From an uncultured cyanobacterium (GTDB lineage Bacteria > Cyanobacteriota > Cyanobacteriia > PCC-6307 > Cyanobiaceae), in NCBI GenBank assembly GCA_903858015.1, contig CAIOGZ010000092.1:1-64000 (forward strand): a stretch of 64,000 nucleotides of DNA. Direction: 5' to 3'. Shown here in pieces: positions 56,072 through 63,958 of the stretch; position 1 is the stretch's first letter; every line of letters starts with the position of its first letter. The translations under genes and the position numbers were made by a program. The notes beneath the pieces are model-generated. The model did no database searches and was not told where the DNA came from. It saw only the letters and a program-made list of their open reading frames with translations.

Positions 56072-57355
56072 TCAACCCCCCCCCAGCGGCCCCAGGGCGC
56101 ACACCTGGCGGCCCCGATCAAACAGCACCGCCCCCACCGCCATCGCACTGACCCCGTGGCGAGCCAAATACTGGGCCGAACGCGCCTCAATCGCGGCCGC
56201 CAACCGGGCCCGCAACCGCCCCGCCAGCTCCGGATCGCTGGCCGCCAGCGCCGCCAAGCCCGCCTCCACCGTGGCCGCCGCATGCAGCGCCTGCAGCCGC
56301 GCCCCGGCCAGCCCCTCCAGGGCCGCCAGGGCGGTGAGCACCTCGGCGCGGCCATCGGCCAGGTGGTGGTGGGTATGGAAGATGCCGCCCGCCAGCTTGA
56401 TCAGTTTTCCCTGGTAACCGAACAGCAGCAAACGCCGCACACCCCCCTGGGCGGCGGCCACCAGCAGCGGCCCCACCCAGTTGCCCGCCTTGAGCAGCAA
56501 CTGCCGGGGCAACCCCAGCCGCGGTGCCAGATCCAGGCCATTTTCTCCCAGCACCAGGATCAGATCGCCACCAAAATCCGGCGCCGCCAGCCGCAACGCC
56601 AACGCCGCCAGGGTGCGATCGAGCTGGAGCGGATCGGCGCTGGCCTGGGTTTCGGCCTGGGTGCCGATCAGGGCCAGCCCGTCCACCACCCCGAAGGCCG
56701 CATTGCTGGTGCGCTCCGCCAGGGCGCGGCCCGCCGGCAACACCAGCTTCAGCTGCAGCACCCGGCCGGCCGGCACCAGCGGGCGCAGGTTTGCCTCCAG
56801 CAAGGCGCGGGCATAGGCCGACAAACACACCTGGCCGCTGCCGGCGTGTACCCCCACCCCCTCCCCCGCCTCGAGCTGTAGCCAGTCCGCGGGCCCGCCG
56901 CCAGGGACTGAGAGCGATTGATCAGGTCCAGCGGGCGATCCGGCCCGTGCAGGCTCCCCCCAGCGCGCCAGCACCCAAACCACCAAATCGCGGGTGAGAT
57001 CGAGGCCGTCGCCCGGGTCGCAGCGGGTCTCGCCCAGGGCCCAGCCATCGGCCAGCAGCGCCGCCGCCCGCACCGGTAGCGCTGCCGTAGCGGCTAGGTC
57101 AGGCAACACCAGGGAGCGCAGCGCCGCGAAAGCCTCCCCGCGCAGGGCCGCCACGGCGGCGCAGGCGGCAGCCGCCACCCACACCGGCAAGATGTAACCG
57201 CGGCGGGGACCGGGCGGTAGGGAAGGGTCGGTGGCGGCAGGGTTGGCGGCAACAGCGGCAGGGCCGGCAGAGGCCCCGTTGGCGGCATCGGGCGCCGGAT
57301 CGAACAATGGATCTGGCAGTGGATCTGGCAATGGATCTGGCAATGGATCTGGCAA
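56072..57355 (-). CDS. cbiD: cobalt-precorrin-5B (C1)-methyltransferase
   Basis: Methylates C1 of the corrin ring in the oxygen-independent cobalamin pathway. RRGYILPVWVAAAACAAVAA opens the conserved domain; GETRCDPGDGLDLTRDLVVW, ALIGTQAETQASADPLQ and LLLFGYQGKLIKLAGGIFHT (the GY-x-GK-x-x-KLA signature) follow. No in-frame ATG lies close to the domain. The ATG at 57466 would overlap the divergent aminotransferase start, so I suggest TTG 57355, the first of several TTG codons in a 12-base repeat encoding PDPL units. Start therefore uncertain; 427 residues as given. Confidence 0.9.
   Translation of the reverse strand: MPDPLPDPLPDPLPDPLFDPAPDAANGASAGPAAVAANPAATDPSLPPGPRRGYILPVWVAAAACAAVAALRGEAFAALRSLVLPDLAATAALPVRAAALLADGWALGETRCDPGDGLDLTRDLVVWVLARWGEPARAGSPAGPDQSLSVPGGGPADWLQLEAGEGVGVHAGSGQVCLSAYARALLEANLRPLVPAGRVLQLKLVLPAGRALAERTSNAAFGVVDGLALIGTQAETQASADPLQLDRTLAALALRLAAPDFGGDLILVLGENGLDLAPRLGLPRQLLLKAGNWVGPLLVAAAQGGVRRLLLFGYQGKLIKLAGGIFHTHHHLADGRAEVLTALAALEGLAGARLQALHAAATVEAGLAALAASDPELAGRLRARLAAAIEARSAQYLARHGVSAMAVGAVLFDRGRQVCALGPLGGG
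57307..57355. repeat. 12-base tandem repeat at the cbiD 5' end
   Basis: Four tandem copies of a 12-base unit, AATGGATCTGGC with one variant (AGTGGATCTGGC), lie just before the conserved part of cbiD. On the cbiD strand each unit reads Leu-Pro-Asp-Pro and offers a TTG start in all but the variant copy, so changes in copy number would keep frame but change the N-terminus and the number of possible starts. Confidence 0.85.
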
Positions 57356-57428
57356 AGAAGAAGCGATCGATCGTTTTTTATGGTGGTCGATTGTGCGCGA
57401 TCCAGCCGCACGCCGCGCCCCCCACCCC

Positions 57429-58583
57429 ATGCAGGACAAACTCACCCTGATGATCCCCGGCCCCACCCCGGTGCCGGAAACCGTGCTGCAGGCCCTGGGG
57501 CGCCATCCGATCGGCCACCGCAGCGCCGATTTTCAAAAGATCGTCAAGCACACCACCGAGCAGCTGCAGTGGTTGCATCAAACCAAGCACGAGGTGCTGG
57601 TGATCACCGGCAGCGGCACCGCCGCGATGGAGGCCGGCATCATCAACACCCTCAGCCGCGGCGATCGGGTGCTCTGCGGCGACAACGGCAAGTTCGGCGA
57701 GCGCTGGGTGAAGGTGGCGAAGGCCTACGGGCTGGAGGTGGAGGTGATCCAGGCCGAGTGGGGCCAGCCGCTCGACCCTGAAGCGTTCAGGGTCGCCCTG
57801 GAAGCCGACAGTGCCAAAACGATCAAAGCGGTGATCCTCACCCACTCGGAAACCTCCACCGGGGTGATCAACGACCTGCAAACCATCAGCAGCTACGTGC
57901 GGGCCCACGGCACCGCCCTCACGGTCGCCGACTGCGTCACCAGCCTCGGCGCCACCAACGTGCCGATGGACGACTGGGGCGTGGATGTGATCGGCTCCGG
58001 CTCCCAAAAGGGGTACATGATGCCGCCGGGCCTCAGTTTTGTGGCCATGGGCGAGCGGGCCTGGCAGGCCTACAAACACTCCAACCTGCCAAAATTTTAT
58101 CTGGATCTGGGCAAGTACCGCAAAGCCGCCGCCGACAACAGCAACCCCTTCACCCCCGCCATCAACCTCTACTTCGCCCTTGAGGCGGCCCTGGAGATGA
58201 TGGAGAAGGAGGGCCTTGAAGCGATCTTCGCCCGCCATGCCCGCCAGCAGCGGGCCACCAGCGCCGCCATGCAGGCGATCGGCCTGCCCCTCTATGCCGC
58301 CGCTGGCCACGGCAGCCCGGCGATCACCGCCGTGGCACCGGAGGGCATCGATGCCGAATCGCTGCGCAAGGAGGTGAAGAACCGCTTCGACATCCTGCTG
58401 GCCGGCGGCCAGGATCACCTCAAGGGCAAGGTGTTCCGCATCGGCCACCTCGGCTTCGTCGCCGACCGCGACATCCTCACCGCCGTGGCGGCGATCGAGG
58501 CCACCCTGCAGGACCTCGGCCTGGGCAAGGTGCCCACCGGCGCCGGCGTGGCGGCGGCAGCGGCGGAACTGGCGAAGGGCTGA
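57429..58583 (+). CDS. alanine/serine-glyoxylate aminotransferase family protein
   Basis: PLP-dependent class V aminotransferase of 384 residues. MQDKLTLMIPGPTPVPETVL starts the fold, VLVITGSGTAAMEAG is the cofactor pocket, VILTHSETSTGVINDL and TVADCVTSLGATNVPMDDWG (PLP-binding Asp) follow, and GSGSQKGYMMPPGLSF holds the Schiff-base lysine. In cyanobacteria the family serves photorespiratory glyoxylate-to-glycine transamination. ATG 57429 is chosen; the open frame to 57231 lies inside the cbiD leader. Divergent from cbiD. Confidence 0.92.
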   Translation: MQDKLTLMIPGPTPVPETVLQALGRHPIGHRSADFQKIVKHTTEQLQWLHQTKHEVLVITGSGTAAMEAGIINTLSRGDRVLCGDNGKFGERWVKVAKAYGLEVEVIQAEWGQPLDPEAFRVALEADSAKTIKAVILTHSETSTGVINDLQTISSYVRAHGTALTVADCVTSLGATNVPMDDWGVDVIGSGSQKGYMMPPGLSFVAMGERAWQAYKHSNLPKFYLDLGKYRKAAADNSNPFTPAINLYFALEAALEMMEKEGLEAIFARHARQQRATSAAMQAIGLPLYAAAGHGSPAITAVAPEGIDAESLRKEVKNRFDILLAGGQDHLKGKVFRIGHLGFVADRDILTAVAAIEATLQDLGLGKVPTGAGVAAAAAELAKG

Positions 58584-58657
58584 GGCGAGGGCCAAGGGCT
58601 GAGGCGAGGGCGAGAGACTCTGGGGGTCTGGGCCCCTAGCCCCCATGCCCGAGGTGA

Positions 58658-58689
58658 CGCCGGCGAGACTTGCTAAGGTTTCGCCGGCG
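58658..58689. repeat. inverted repeat between the aminotransferase and tRNA-Gly
   Basis: Nine-base arms CGCCGGCGA (58658-58666) and TCGCCGGCG (58681-58689) flank a 14-base spacer. The arms are perfectly complementary. No T-tract follows, so it is not a standard Rho-independent terminator; it may still end the aminotransferase transcript or be a protein site. Confidence 0.55.
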
Positions 58690-58816
58690 ATCTCTAGGGA
58701 ACGGGTTCAGCCCGGATCCGCAGCCAAGCACTCCTGACCAGGAAGCGAAATTGAGCCATCTCAATCACTCCATTCTGCAAGGATCAAGCAAAGCGAAAAG
58801 TGGCAATCGCGCCAAT

Positions 58817-58888
58817 GCGGGTGTAATTCAGTGGTAGAATGTCAGCTTCCCAAGCTGAACGTCGCCGGTTCGAATCCGGTCACCCGCT
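58817..58888 (+). tRNA. tRNA-Gly (anticodon CCC)
   Basis: A 72-base cloverleaf can be drawn: acceptor GCGGGTG pairs perfectly with CACCCGC, the D arm holds TTCAGTGGTAGAA, the anticodon stem TCAGC/GCTGA encloses loop TTCCCAA (anticodon CCC, reading GGG), and the T arm GCCGG-TTCGAAT-CCGGT is canonical. CCA is not encoded. It lies at the start of a short debris-filled accessory interval, a common integration site position. Confidence 0.95.
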
Positions 58889-58913
58889 TTTCAGTTCAGG
58901 ACTGAAATTTGTT
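58889..58913 (+). terminator. Rho-independent-like terminator after tRNA-Gly
   Basis: Arms TTTCAGT (58889-58895) and ACTGAAA (58901-58907) are perfectly complementary with a five-base loop and are followed by TTTGTT. The stem is AT-rich and so only moderately stable, but its position right after the tRNA fits transcript termination. Confidence 0.55.
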
Positions 58914-58973
58914 GTCGCTCAAGCGATTCGTTCGCTTGGCACTCGCTAGCAGCGTGCCAGAGGTTGATTGCAG

Positions 58974-59057
58974 ATGAAAGATGATGCCCGCGATTGGTGC
59001 AACCTTCTCACAGGGCTCCTAACGGCTGGGTCGTTTCATGAGCAAACGCGACCGTGA
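58974..59057 (+). CDS. 27-residue ORF coupled to a RelE/ParE-like toxin
   Basis: ATG 58974 opens a 27-codon frame whose stop TGA overlaps the toxin ATG as TGATG, the spacing expected for an antitoxin gene. The peptide (MKDDARDWCNLLTGLLTAGS, then FHEQTRP) is far shorter than known RelB/ParD/Phd antitoxins and shows no DNA-binding fold. It may be a remnant, a leader peptide or chance. Confidence 0.3.
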   Translation: MKDDARDWCNLLTGLLTAGSFHEQTRP

Positions 59058-59338
59058 TGCCCTATGAGCTGGCCTTTCATCCCGAGGCCCTGCGGGAATG
59101 GCGGACCCTGAGCGCAGGGATCCGGGAGCAGTTCAAGAAGAAGTTGACCGAACGGCTGATCGAACCGCAGATTCCCGCCAGCAAGCTGCGGGGCTCCAGT
59201 CATCGCTACAAGATCAAACTCCGCGCCACTGGTTTCCGTTTGGTCTCCGAAGTGCGGGATTGCGAGGTGCTGGTGCTTGTTGTGGCAGTGGGCAAGCGGG
59301 AGCGCAATGCTGTCTACCGCCAGGCCGATCAGCGCTGA
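59057..59338 (+). CDS. RelE/ParE-superfamily toxin
   Basis: Protein of 93 residues with the RelE layout: YELAFHPEALREWRTLS, FKKKLTERLIEPQIPASKL, SSHRYKIKLRATGFRLVSEV and VLVLVVAVGKRERNAVYRQA. RelE enzymes cut mRNA on the ribosome. The conserved basic residues (Lys, Arg in YKIKLRATGFRL and the C-terminal GKRE) and a late tyrosine are present, so it could be active. A preceding GTG at 59054 is in frame. No normal-sized antitoxin lies upstream or downstream, which makes this an orphan next to a tRNA in a decayed interval. Confidence 0.82.
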   Translation: MPYELAFHPEALREWRTLSAGIREQFKKKLTERLIEPQIPASKLRGSSHRYKIKLRATGFRLVSEVRDCEVLVLVVAVGKRERNAVYRQADQR

Positions 59339-59344
59339 AGCCCT

Positions 59345-59470
59345 ATGGCTGACGCCAGGCCCTCTGAGCTCGATCAGCTGCGCCGGGAGAACGCCCGACT
59401 GATTGCCCTGCTTGAGGCCCACGGCATCACCTGGAGATCCGGCGGACCTGCCGTGCCCCCGTACACCTGA
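59345..59470 (+). pseudogene. truncated N-terminus of a TOTE-type conflict/helicase protein
   Basis: A 41-codon frame begins seven bases after the toxin and reads LDQLRRENARLIALLEAHGI, then TWR. This short coiled coil followed by (E/T)WR is how large TOTE conflict-system primase/helicase proteins commonly start, as I recall. Here it ends after a Pro-rich stretch at TGA 59468-59470 with nothing downstream. It is best read as the stub of a lost defence gene; an independent small protein is possible. Confidence 0.4.
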
Positions 59471-59543
59471 TAAGACGGGATCGATTTGGCCACTTCGGTG
59501 CGATGGAAGTGGGCCACTTGATATCAGAGGTAGTGAGAAACCG

Positions 59544-59765
59544 CTACGGCTGCAGGCCAAACAACAGCACGGCGGCGTGCGACGGGCGGTCGCCATGCAA
59601 GAGGTTCAGCTGGATCAGCAATTCATCGGGCGTAGCGGCTTCGCTCCGGGGAAATCCCCGGACTGCCCGGGGCGAACCTTGAAGTGCCGGCCACAAGCCC
59701 AGGGCCATGGTGGCTTGAAGCTGGCGCAGCGGCTCGAAACGCAACCTGCCATCGGCGTCAACCAC
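59544..59765 (-). pseudogene. fragment of a Schlafen/AlbA_2-domain protein
   Basis: The 73-codon minus-strand frame ends with FPRSEAATPDELLIQLNLLH, then GDRPSHAAVLLFGLQP, which resembles the segment after the AlbA_2 domain (leucine-rich helix, then T-N-A-A-(L/V)-LLFG) of RecG-like transcription or defence proteins. The fold's N-terminal half and everything after LLFG are absent. Fragment only. Confidence 0.45.
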
Positions 59766-59993
59766 AATCTCGATCGGATCTCCTTGCCAATAAACGCGTC
59801 AACTAGGTAGTAACCCCCAACCGCAACGACCGGTCAGAACGGCTACCGCGCCGGCCCGGCCCCGTCGCCGAGCCTAGGCAAAGCCCTCAAGACCAGAGCA
59901 GCCACCATGGTGTCCACCCTTGGCTTCAGCCCTGCGCCCACAGCGTTGCAACGCCCAGCCAACGCCGCCGCCCCAACAACCGCCGCCGTCGTG

Positions 59994-60401
59994 ATGGATT
60001 CCAGCACCGCCTTTGCCGCCATCGCCCTGGCCGCCGTGTCTTGGGATGGGGTGCTGACCATGGCCGGCTCGCGGGCCCTGCGCCATGCGCTCGACTACCG
60101 CCAGCCCTACCAGCAGCTCGGCCAGGCCAGCATGGTGGCCCTGATGGATCAGCTGCTGGCTGAATTACGGCGGGTTGGGCCCCAGCACCTGATGGTGGAG
60201 GCCGCCGAACAGCTCAACCCCCGCCAGCGACTCACCGCCTATGCGGTAGCGGCCGAAATCATGCGCTCCGATGGCCCCCTGCTGGCCGATGAGCACAACA
60301 TCCTCACCAACCTGGCGACCACCCTGGAGCTGAGCGAAACGCAAACCGCGCCGCTGCTCAGCAGCATGGACGTCCTCCACGCCGACCTACTGGAGGGCTG
60401 A
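59994..60401 (+). CDS. TerB-like tellurite-resistance family protein
   Basis: Helical protein of about 135 residues from ATG 59994; the frame is open to 59907. VALMDQLLAELRRVGPQHLM, RQRLTAYAVAAEIMRSDGPL and ADEHNILTNLATTLELSETQ fit the TerB fold, with the acidic D/E positions in the R-S-D-G and D-E-H segments. Cyanobacterial TerB-like proteins are common, and their role is unknown. It ends one base before the convergent NDH-2 gene. Confidence 0.75.
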   Translation: MDSSTAFAAIALAAVSWDGVLTMAGSRALRHALDYRQPYQQLGQASMVALMDQLLAELRRVGPQHLMVEAAEQLNPRQRLTAYAVAAEIMRSDGPLLADEHNILTNLATTLELSETQTAPLLSSMDVLHADLLEG

Positions 60402-61955
60402 TCAAGCTGCCGCTTCAGCTTCGGCGTGCCGGTCGCCAGCGCAGGCTGGGCCAGCCTCGGAGCTGATCGCCAGGCCTGGATTCGGCTGCTGCCGATCCGA
60501 GCGCACCAGCCCCACGTCCACCCCCAGGTGCTGGTCAGGCCTGCCGGTGATCAGCAGGGCGGTGCGCTGGCGGGTGGCGATTTGCCACATCCATTTGCTG
60601 AATAGGGCGATGCGGTTCTCGGTGTCCGGGATGAACGCCAAATGGGCCAGGGCCCACAACACCCAGCCCACCAGCCCCGTCAGCCGCACTCCCCGCAGGT
60701 CGGCCACCGCGTACCAGGGGCCAATCACCGCCATGCTGCCCAGGTCAAGCCACCGGAAGGGGGGGTGCTGGCGGCCGGCTAGGGAAGCCAGGATCTGGGC
60801 CGCCACCCAACCGCCCGCCTGCACCGCCGGCCCTGCCATGCCTGGTAACGGGGTGGCTGTGGGGGTGTGGGTGTAACAAGCCAGGTCGCCCACCGCCCGG
60901 ATCTCCGGATAGCCGGGGATGGAGAAATCCGGCTCCACCAGCAGCCGCCCGCCCCGATCCAGCGGGCAACCGCATTGATCGGCCAGCAACCGACCTAGCC
61001 GGGAGGCCCGCACCCCAGCGGTCCAGCAGATGGTGGCCGCCTCCAGGATGCCGCCCGCAGGCACTTCCGGGACGGCTGCCCCCGCGGCTGCTGACTCCCC
61101 CGCCGGCGCCCCCTCTGCGGCCGAAGCGCCCGGCGCCGCCCCAGCCCCAACGACGGTGCTGCGCAGTTCCACCCGCCCGGCCTCGATCGCCTTCACCATC
61201 GCCTCGAGGCGCAACTCCACCCCCTGGCCCACCAGGTAGCGGGCCGCAGCGGCCGAGAGCTCAGGGTGCATGCTGGGCAGCACCCGATCCACCGCATCCA
61301 CCAACACCACCCGGCAGTCGGCGGCATCGAGCTGCTTGAAATCGAGGCGCACCGAGCGCTGCATCAGCTCGATCAACGAGCCGGCCAGTTCGCAACCGGC
61401 CGGACCCGCCCCCACCACCACGGCGGTCTGCAGAAAGCGGCGGCGCTCCAGGTCGCTGCTTTGCTCCGCCTCCTCCAGGGCCATCAGCAGCCGCCGGCGG
61501 ATCTCCTCGGCGTGCTCAAGGATCTTCATCGGCGGTGCCAGCGGCCGCCACTCCTCGCGGCCGAAATAGCTACTTCCCGAACCGCTGGCCAGGATCAGGT
61601 AGTCGTAGCCGAGCCGCTGACCGTTCAGTTCCACCTCCCGGGCCTGGGGATCGATGTCCACCACCTCCCCTAGCAGGATCTGGATATTGGGGGCCTGGCC
61701 CACCATCTGGCGCAGGGGCGAGGCCACGTCCGCCTCGCTGACCAAGCCGGAAGCCACCTGGTAAAGGAGGGGCTGGAACAGGTTGAAGTTGCGCTTATCG
61801 ATCAGGGTCACCCGCAGCTGCTGGCCGGCCAGGGTGTGGCAGGCCTTGAGGCCAGCGAAGCCGCCCCCCACGATCACCACATGGGGGCAGGCGCGCAGGG
61901 CCTCGCTTGGCGGCTCAAGCTCGAGGTAAAAGCGTTCTGGGGGCATCGGCCCCAT
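60402..61955 (-). CDS. ndh: type II NAD(P)H dehydrogenase (NDH-2)
   Basis: Single-subunit membrane-associated flavoprotein passing electrons from NAD(P)H to quinone without proton pumping. HVVIVGGGFAGLKACHTL is the FAD loop, LASGSGSSYFGREEW and AVVVGAGPAGCELAGSLIEL the NAD loop, and TICWTAGVRASRLGRLLA and AVGDLACYTH follow. About 35 residues of Ala/Gly/Pro-rich sequence (near 265-300) interrupt the second half, an insertion not usual in the family. 517 residues; the C-terminal tail may anchor it to the membrane. Confidence 0.92.
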   Translation of the reverse strand: MGPMPPERFYLELEPPSEALRACPHVVIVGGGFAGLKACHTLAGQQLRVTLIDKRNFNLFQPLLYQVASGLVSEADVASPLRQMVGQAPNIQILLGEVVDIDPQAREVELNGQRLGYDYLILASGSGSSYFGREEWRPLAPPMKILEHAEEIRRRLLMALEEAEQSSDLERRRFLQTAVVVGAGPAGCELAGSLIELMQRSVRLDFKQLDAADCRVVLVDAVDRVLPSMHPELSAAAARYLVGQGVELRLEAMVKAIEAGRVELRSTVVGAGAAPGASAAEGAPAGESAAAGAAVPEVPAGGILEAATICWTAGVRASRLGRLLADQCGCPLDRGGRLLVEPDFSIPGYPEIRAVGDLACYTHTPTATPLPGMAGPAVQAGGWVAAQILASLAGRQHPPFRWLDLGSMAVIGPWYAVADLRGVRLTGLVGWVLWALAHLAFIPDTENRIALFSKWMWQIATRQRTALLITGRPDQHLGVDVGLVRSDRQQPNPGLAISSEAGPACAGDRHAEAEAAA

Positions 61956-62053
61956 CTAGCACCTCTGCCCGGGTGCCAGGGGTGGCAACCGCTTCACCCA
62001 GCCGCCATCCGCCCCTATGGAGCCAGGCGGGGTGGGCACCGGCAGGTTGGCCC

Positions 62054-62326
62054 TCACTCCGCTTCGCGCAGCAGCAGTTCCTCCACTTCTTCGGTGATGC
62101 CACAATCGTTGTAGAGCGCTGCCGGCGGAAACATCAGCTGGCGCAACCACTCCACCAGCAACCGCCGGTCTTGCATGGCGGTGGACAGGGCCGTCAGATC
62201 GGTGCCGAGGGTGCCCTCGATCAGGATCTCGTGGCCGAGGCTTTCCAGCTCCATGCAGATCACCCGATAGAGGCTGTAGTCCTTCGGGCTCAATTCACGC
62301 AGGCTGTAACGGCGATTGCTTGGCAT
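62054..62326 (-). CDS. conserved hypothetical protein
   Basis: Small protein of 90 residues from ATG 62326 (MPSNRRYSLRELSPKDYSLY); an upstream start would add 11 residues. Segments VICMELESLGHEILIEGTLG and DLTALSTAMQDRRLLVEWLR are helical and uncharged enough for a soluble domain. No motif is recognised. It lies alone between ndh and the divergent desaturase-type gene. Confidence 0.65.
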   Translation of the reverse strand: MPSNRRYSLRELSPKDYSLYRVICMELESLGHEILIEGTLGTDLTALSTAMQDRRLLVEWLRQLMFPPAALYNDCGITEEVEELLLREAE

Positions 62327-62590
62327 GGAGCTCCGCAGAGCAGAGAACTCACCTTTCAACTTTATGGAACCCAGCAGACCCCTAGGCCCAGCCGCGGCAG
62401 GCCTGGAGCAGAGCCACGGCGGTTCGGGGCTGTTGGCCGCGGCAGTGTCGCCAATCCGGCACCGATGCCAGACCGCTCCAGCCGAGGCGGTTGGCTTCTA
62501 TCACAATCAGTCGGTGGGCCAACCCGGTGGCCCTGGCCTGGTCTGCCCCATCCACCCTCCCATCCCCGCTGTGATCGAAGCCCCGTGTTG

Positions 62591-63289
62591 ATGCTCCGGT
62601 CGCTGGCCTGGGTGACGCTGGGCATGTACGCCATCTTGGTGGCCCGCACCCTGCTGCTCACCGCCGTAGCCACGGCCCTAACCGCCGCCGCACCCGCCAG
62701 CGGCCCACCCCGCCGCCCGCCCAGCGGCCACGACATCCGCCTATCGCTCGGCTCCAGCTGGGTGTTCGCCCTGGGCGGCGCCGTGGTGATCCAGGCCGAT
62801 GGCCTCGGACTCACCCGCTTGATCCATGGCCCCGGCAGCCCTTGGTGGCTGGCCCCCCTCGGGTTCGCGGCGGTGCTGCTGTTGCAGGACGGCGTCTTCT
62901 ATGCGGTGCATCGCCTGCTGCACCACCGCCGCCTCTACCGCTGGCTGCATCAGGGCCACCACCACAGCCACCACCCCACCGCCTGGACCGCCTTCGCCTT
63001 CGATCCGGGCGAGGCCCTGCTGCAAGCGGCTTTCCTGGTGGCCGTGGTGTTCCTGATCCCCCTGCAGCCGGCCACCCTGCTGGCCCTGCTGCTGACGATG
63101 AGCGGCTGGGCGGTGCTCAACCATCTCGATCCGGAACGGCTGCCGGCTGGCATGCCGCTCGCCTGGTTGGACCAATGGTTGATCGGCCCCCGCCACCATG
63201 GCCACCACCACCGCCGACCAGGCCTCCACTTCGGTCTTTACTTCACCCTCTGGGACAAGCTCTGCGGCACCGAGGCTCCGAAGCCCTGA
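62591..63289 (+). CDS. sterol desaturase/fatty acid hydroxylase family protein
   Basis: Integral membrane di-iron oxygenase of 232 residues. Several hydrophobic helices surround the histidine boxes HRLLHH, HQGHHHSHH and HHGHHH, the standard metal ligands. DPERLPAGMPLAWLDQWLIG and FGLYFTLWDKLCGT match the family C-terminus. ATG 62591 is used because the long upstream open frame to 61907 is not family-like. Substrate could be a carotenoid, sterol-like lipid or fatty acid; not determinable. Confidence 0.88.
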   Translation: MLRSLAWVTLGMYAILVARTLLLTAVATALTAAAPASGPPRRPPSGHDIRLSLGSSWVFALGGAVVIQADGLGLTRLIHGPGSPWWLAPLGFAAVLLLQDGVFYAVHRLLHHRRLYRWLHQGHHHSHHPTAWTAFAFDPGEALLQAAFLVAVVFLIPLQPATLLALLLTMSGWAVLNHLDPERLPAGMPLAWLDQWLIGPRHHGHHHRRPGLHFGLYFTLWDKLCGTEAPKP

Positions 63290-63337
63290 ACCAAGGCTGC
63301 TGCTGCGGGGCCTGTCGCCGCTTCCTGCCGCCAGTGC

Positions 63338-63377
63338 CTACGGCCACTGCCTTACGGCCACTGCCTACGGCCACCGC
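63338..63377. repeat. short 13-14-base tandem repeat
   Basis: Three near-identical units, CTACGGCCACTGC, CTTACGGCCACTGC and CTACGGCCACCGC, follow directly on one another just after the desaturase-type gene. A weaker fourth unit follows. Confidence 0.75.
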
Positions 63378-63531
63378 CTGCAGCCACTGGCCTGCAAGCC
63401 CCTAGGGCCGGCAGCCCCTACGACCCGGAGCGCCCAGCGACCGCAGAGCGAGCGGAGGGCGCCAGAGATCAGGCCAAAGCATGGGCCTAAACCAGATTGC
63501 CTAGACCAGTTGGCCTAGGCCATTGCCCGAG

Positions 63532-63622
63532 ACCATTGACCCAGACCATTGACCCAGACCATTGACCCAGACCATTGACCTGGGCCATTGGCATAGACCA
63601 TTGACCTGGGCCATTGGCATAG
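63532..63622. repeat. 13/26-base tandem repeat array
   Basis: Three perfect copies of ACCATTGACCCAG (63532-63570) are followed by two perfect copies of a 26-base unit, ACCATTGACCTGG plus GCCATTGGCATAG (63571-63596 and 63597-63622). The 26-base unit is itself two diverged 13-base units, so the array shows two levels of expansion. Diverged units extend left to about 63487. Confidence 0.93.
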
Positions 63623-63958
63623 ACCAAACATCTACACCAATTGGACACCCCGACAGGCAGTGCCAATCATGTAGCAAGCCTGGCCTACCCCAACGCTAAT
63701 CATATCTTTCGCCTACATGGCCAATCCAGGCGCCATGACTTGGATCACAGCCACCCTCCGCTAGCTGTGCTATGAAGTGATCAGTATGATACTTGTAGCG
63801 CATCTGTAGCCAAATGATTAACAGATTCTTGACCCGATCACCACCGCGCAACAGTGTCAAACCAGCGCAGATCTGCACCAATCAGCCCAGCAATGCCCCT
63901 CACCCGCGCCTTAACGACGTAGATTTGCTTGTGTCAAGCAACGATCCACCCCACTCCC

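Noticed and set aside
58817-60400. Integrase-type attR copy of the tRNA-Gly 3' end
   Set aside because: I found no second copy of the T-arm/acceptor sequence downstream within the window, and no integrase gene.
63532-63622. CRISPR array
   Set aside because: The units are directly adjacent with no unique spacers, so this is a simple tandem repeat.
63696-63881. 61-codon minus-strand ORF near the window end
   Set aside because: No ribosome binding site, no family resemblance, and located in low-complexity intergenic DNA.
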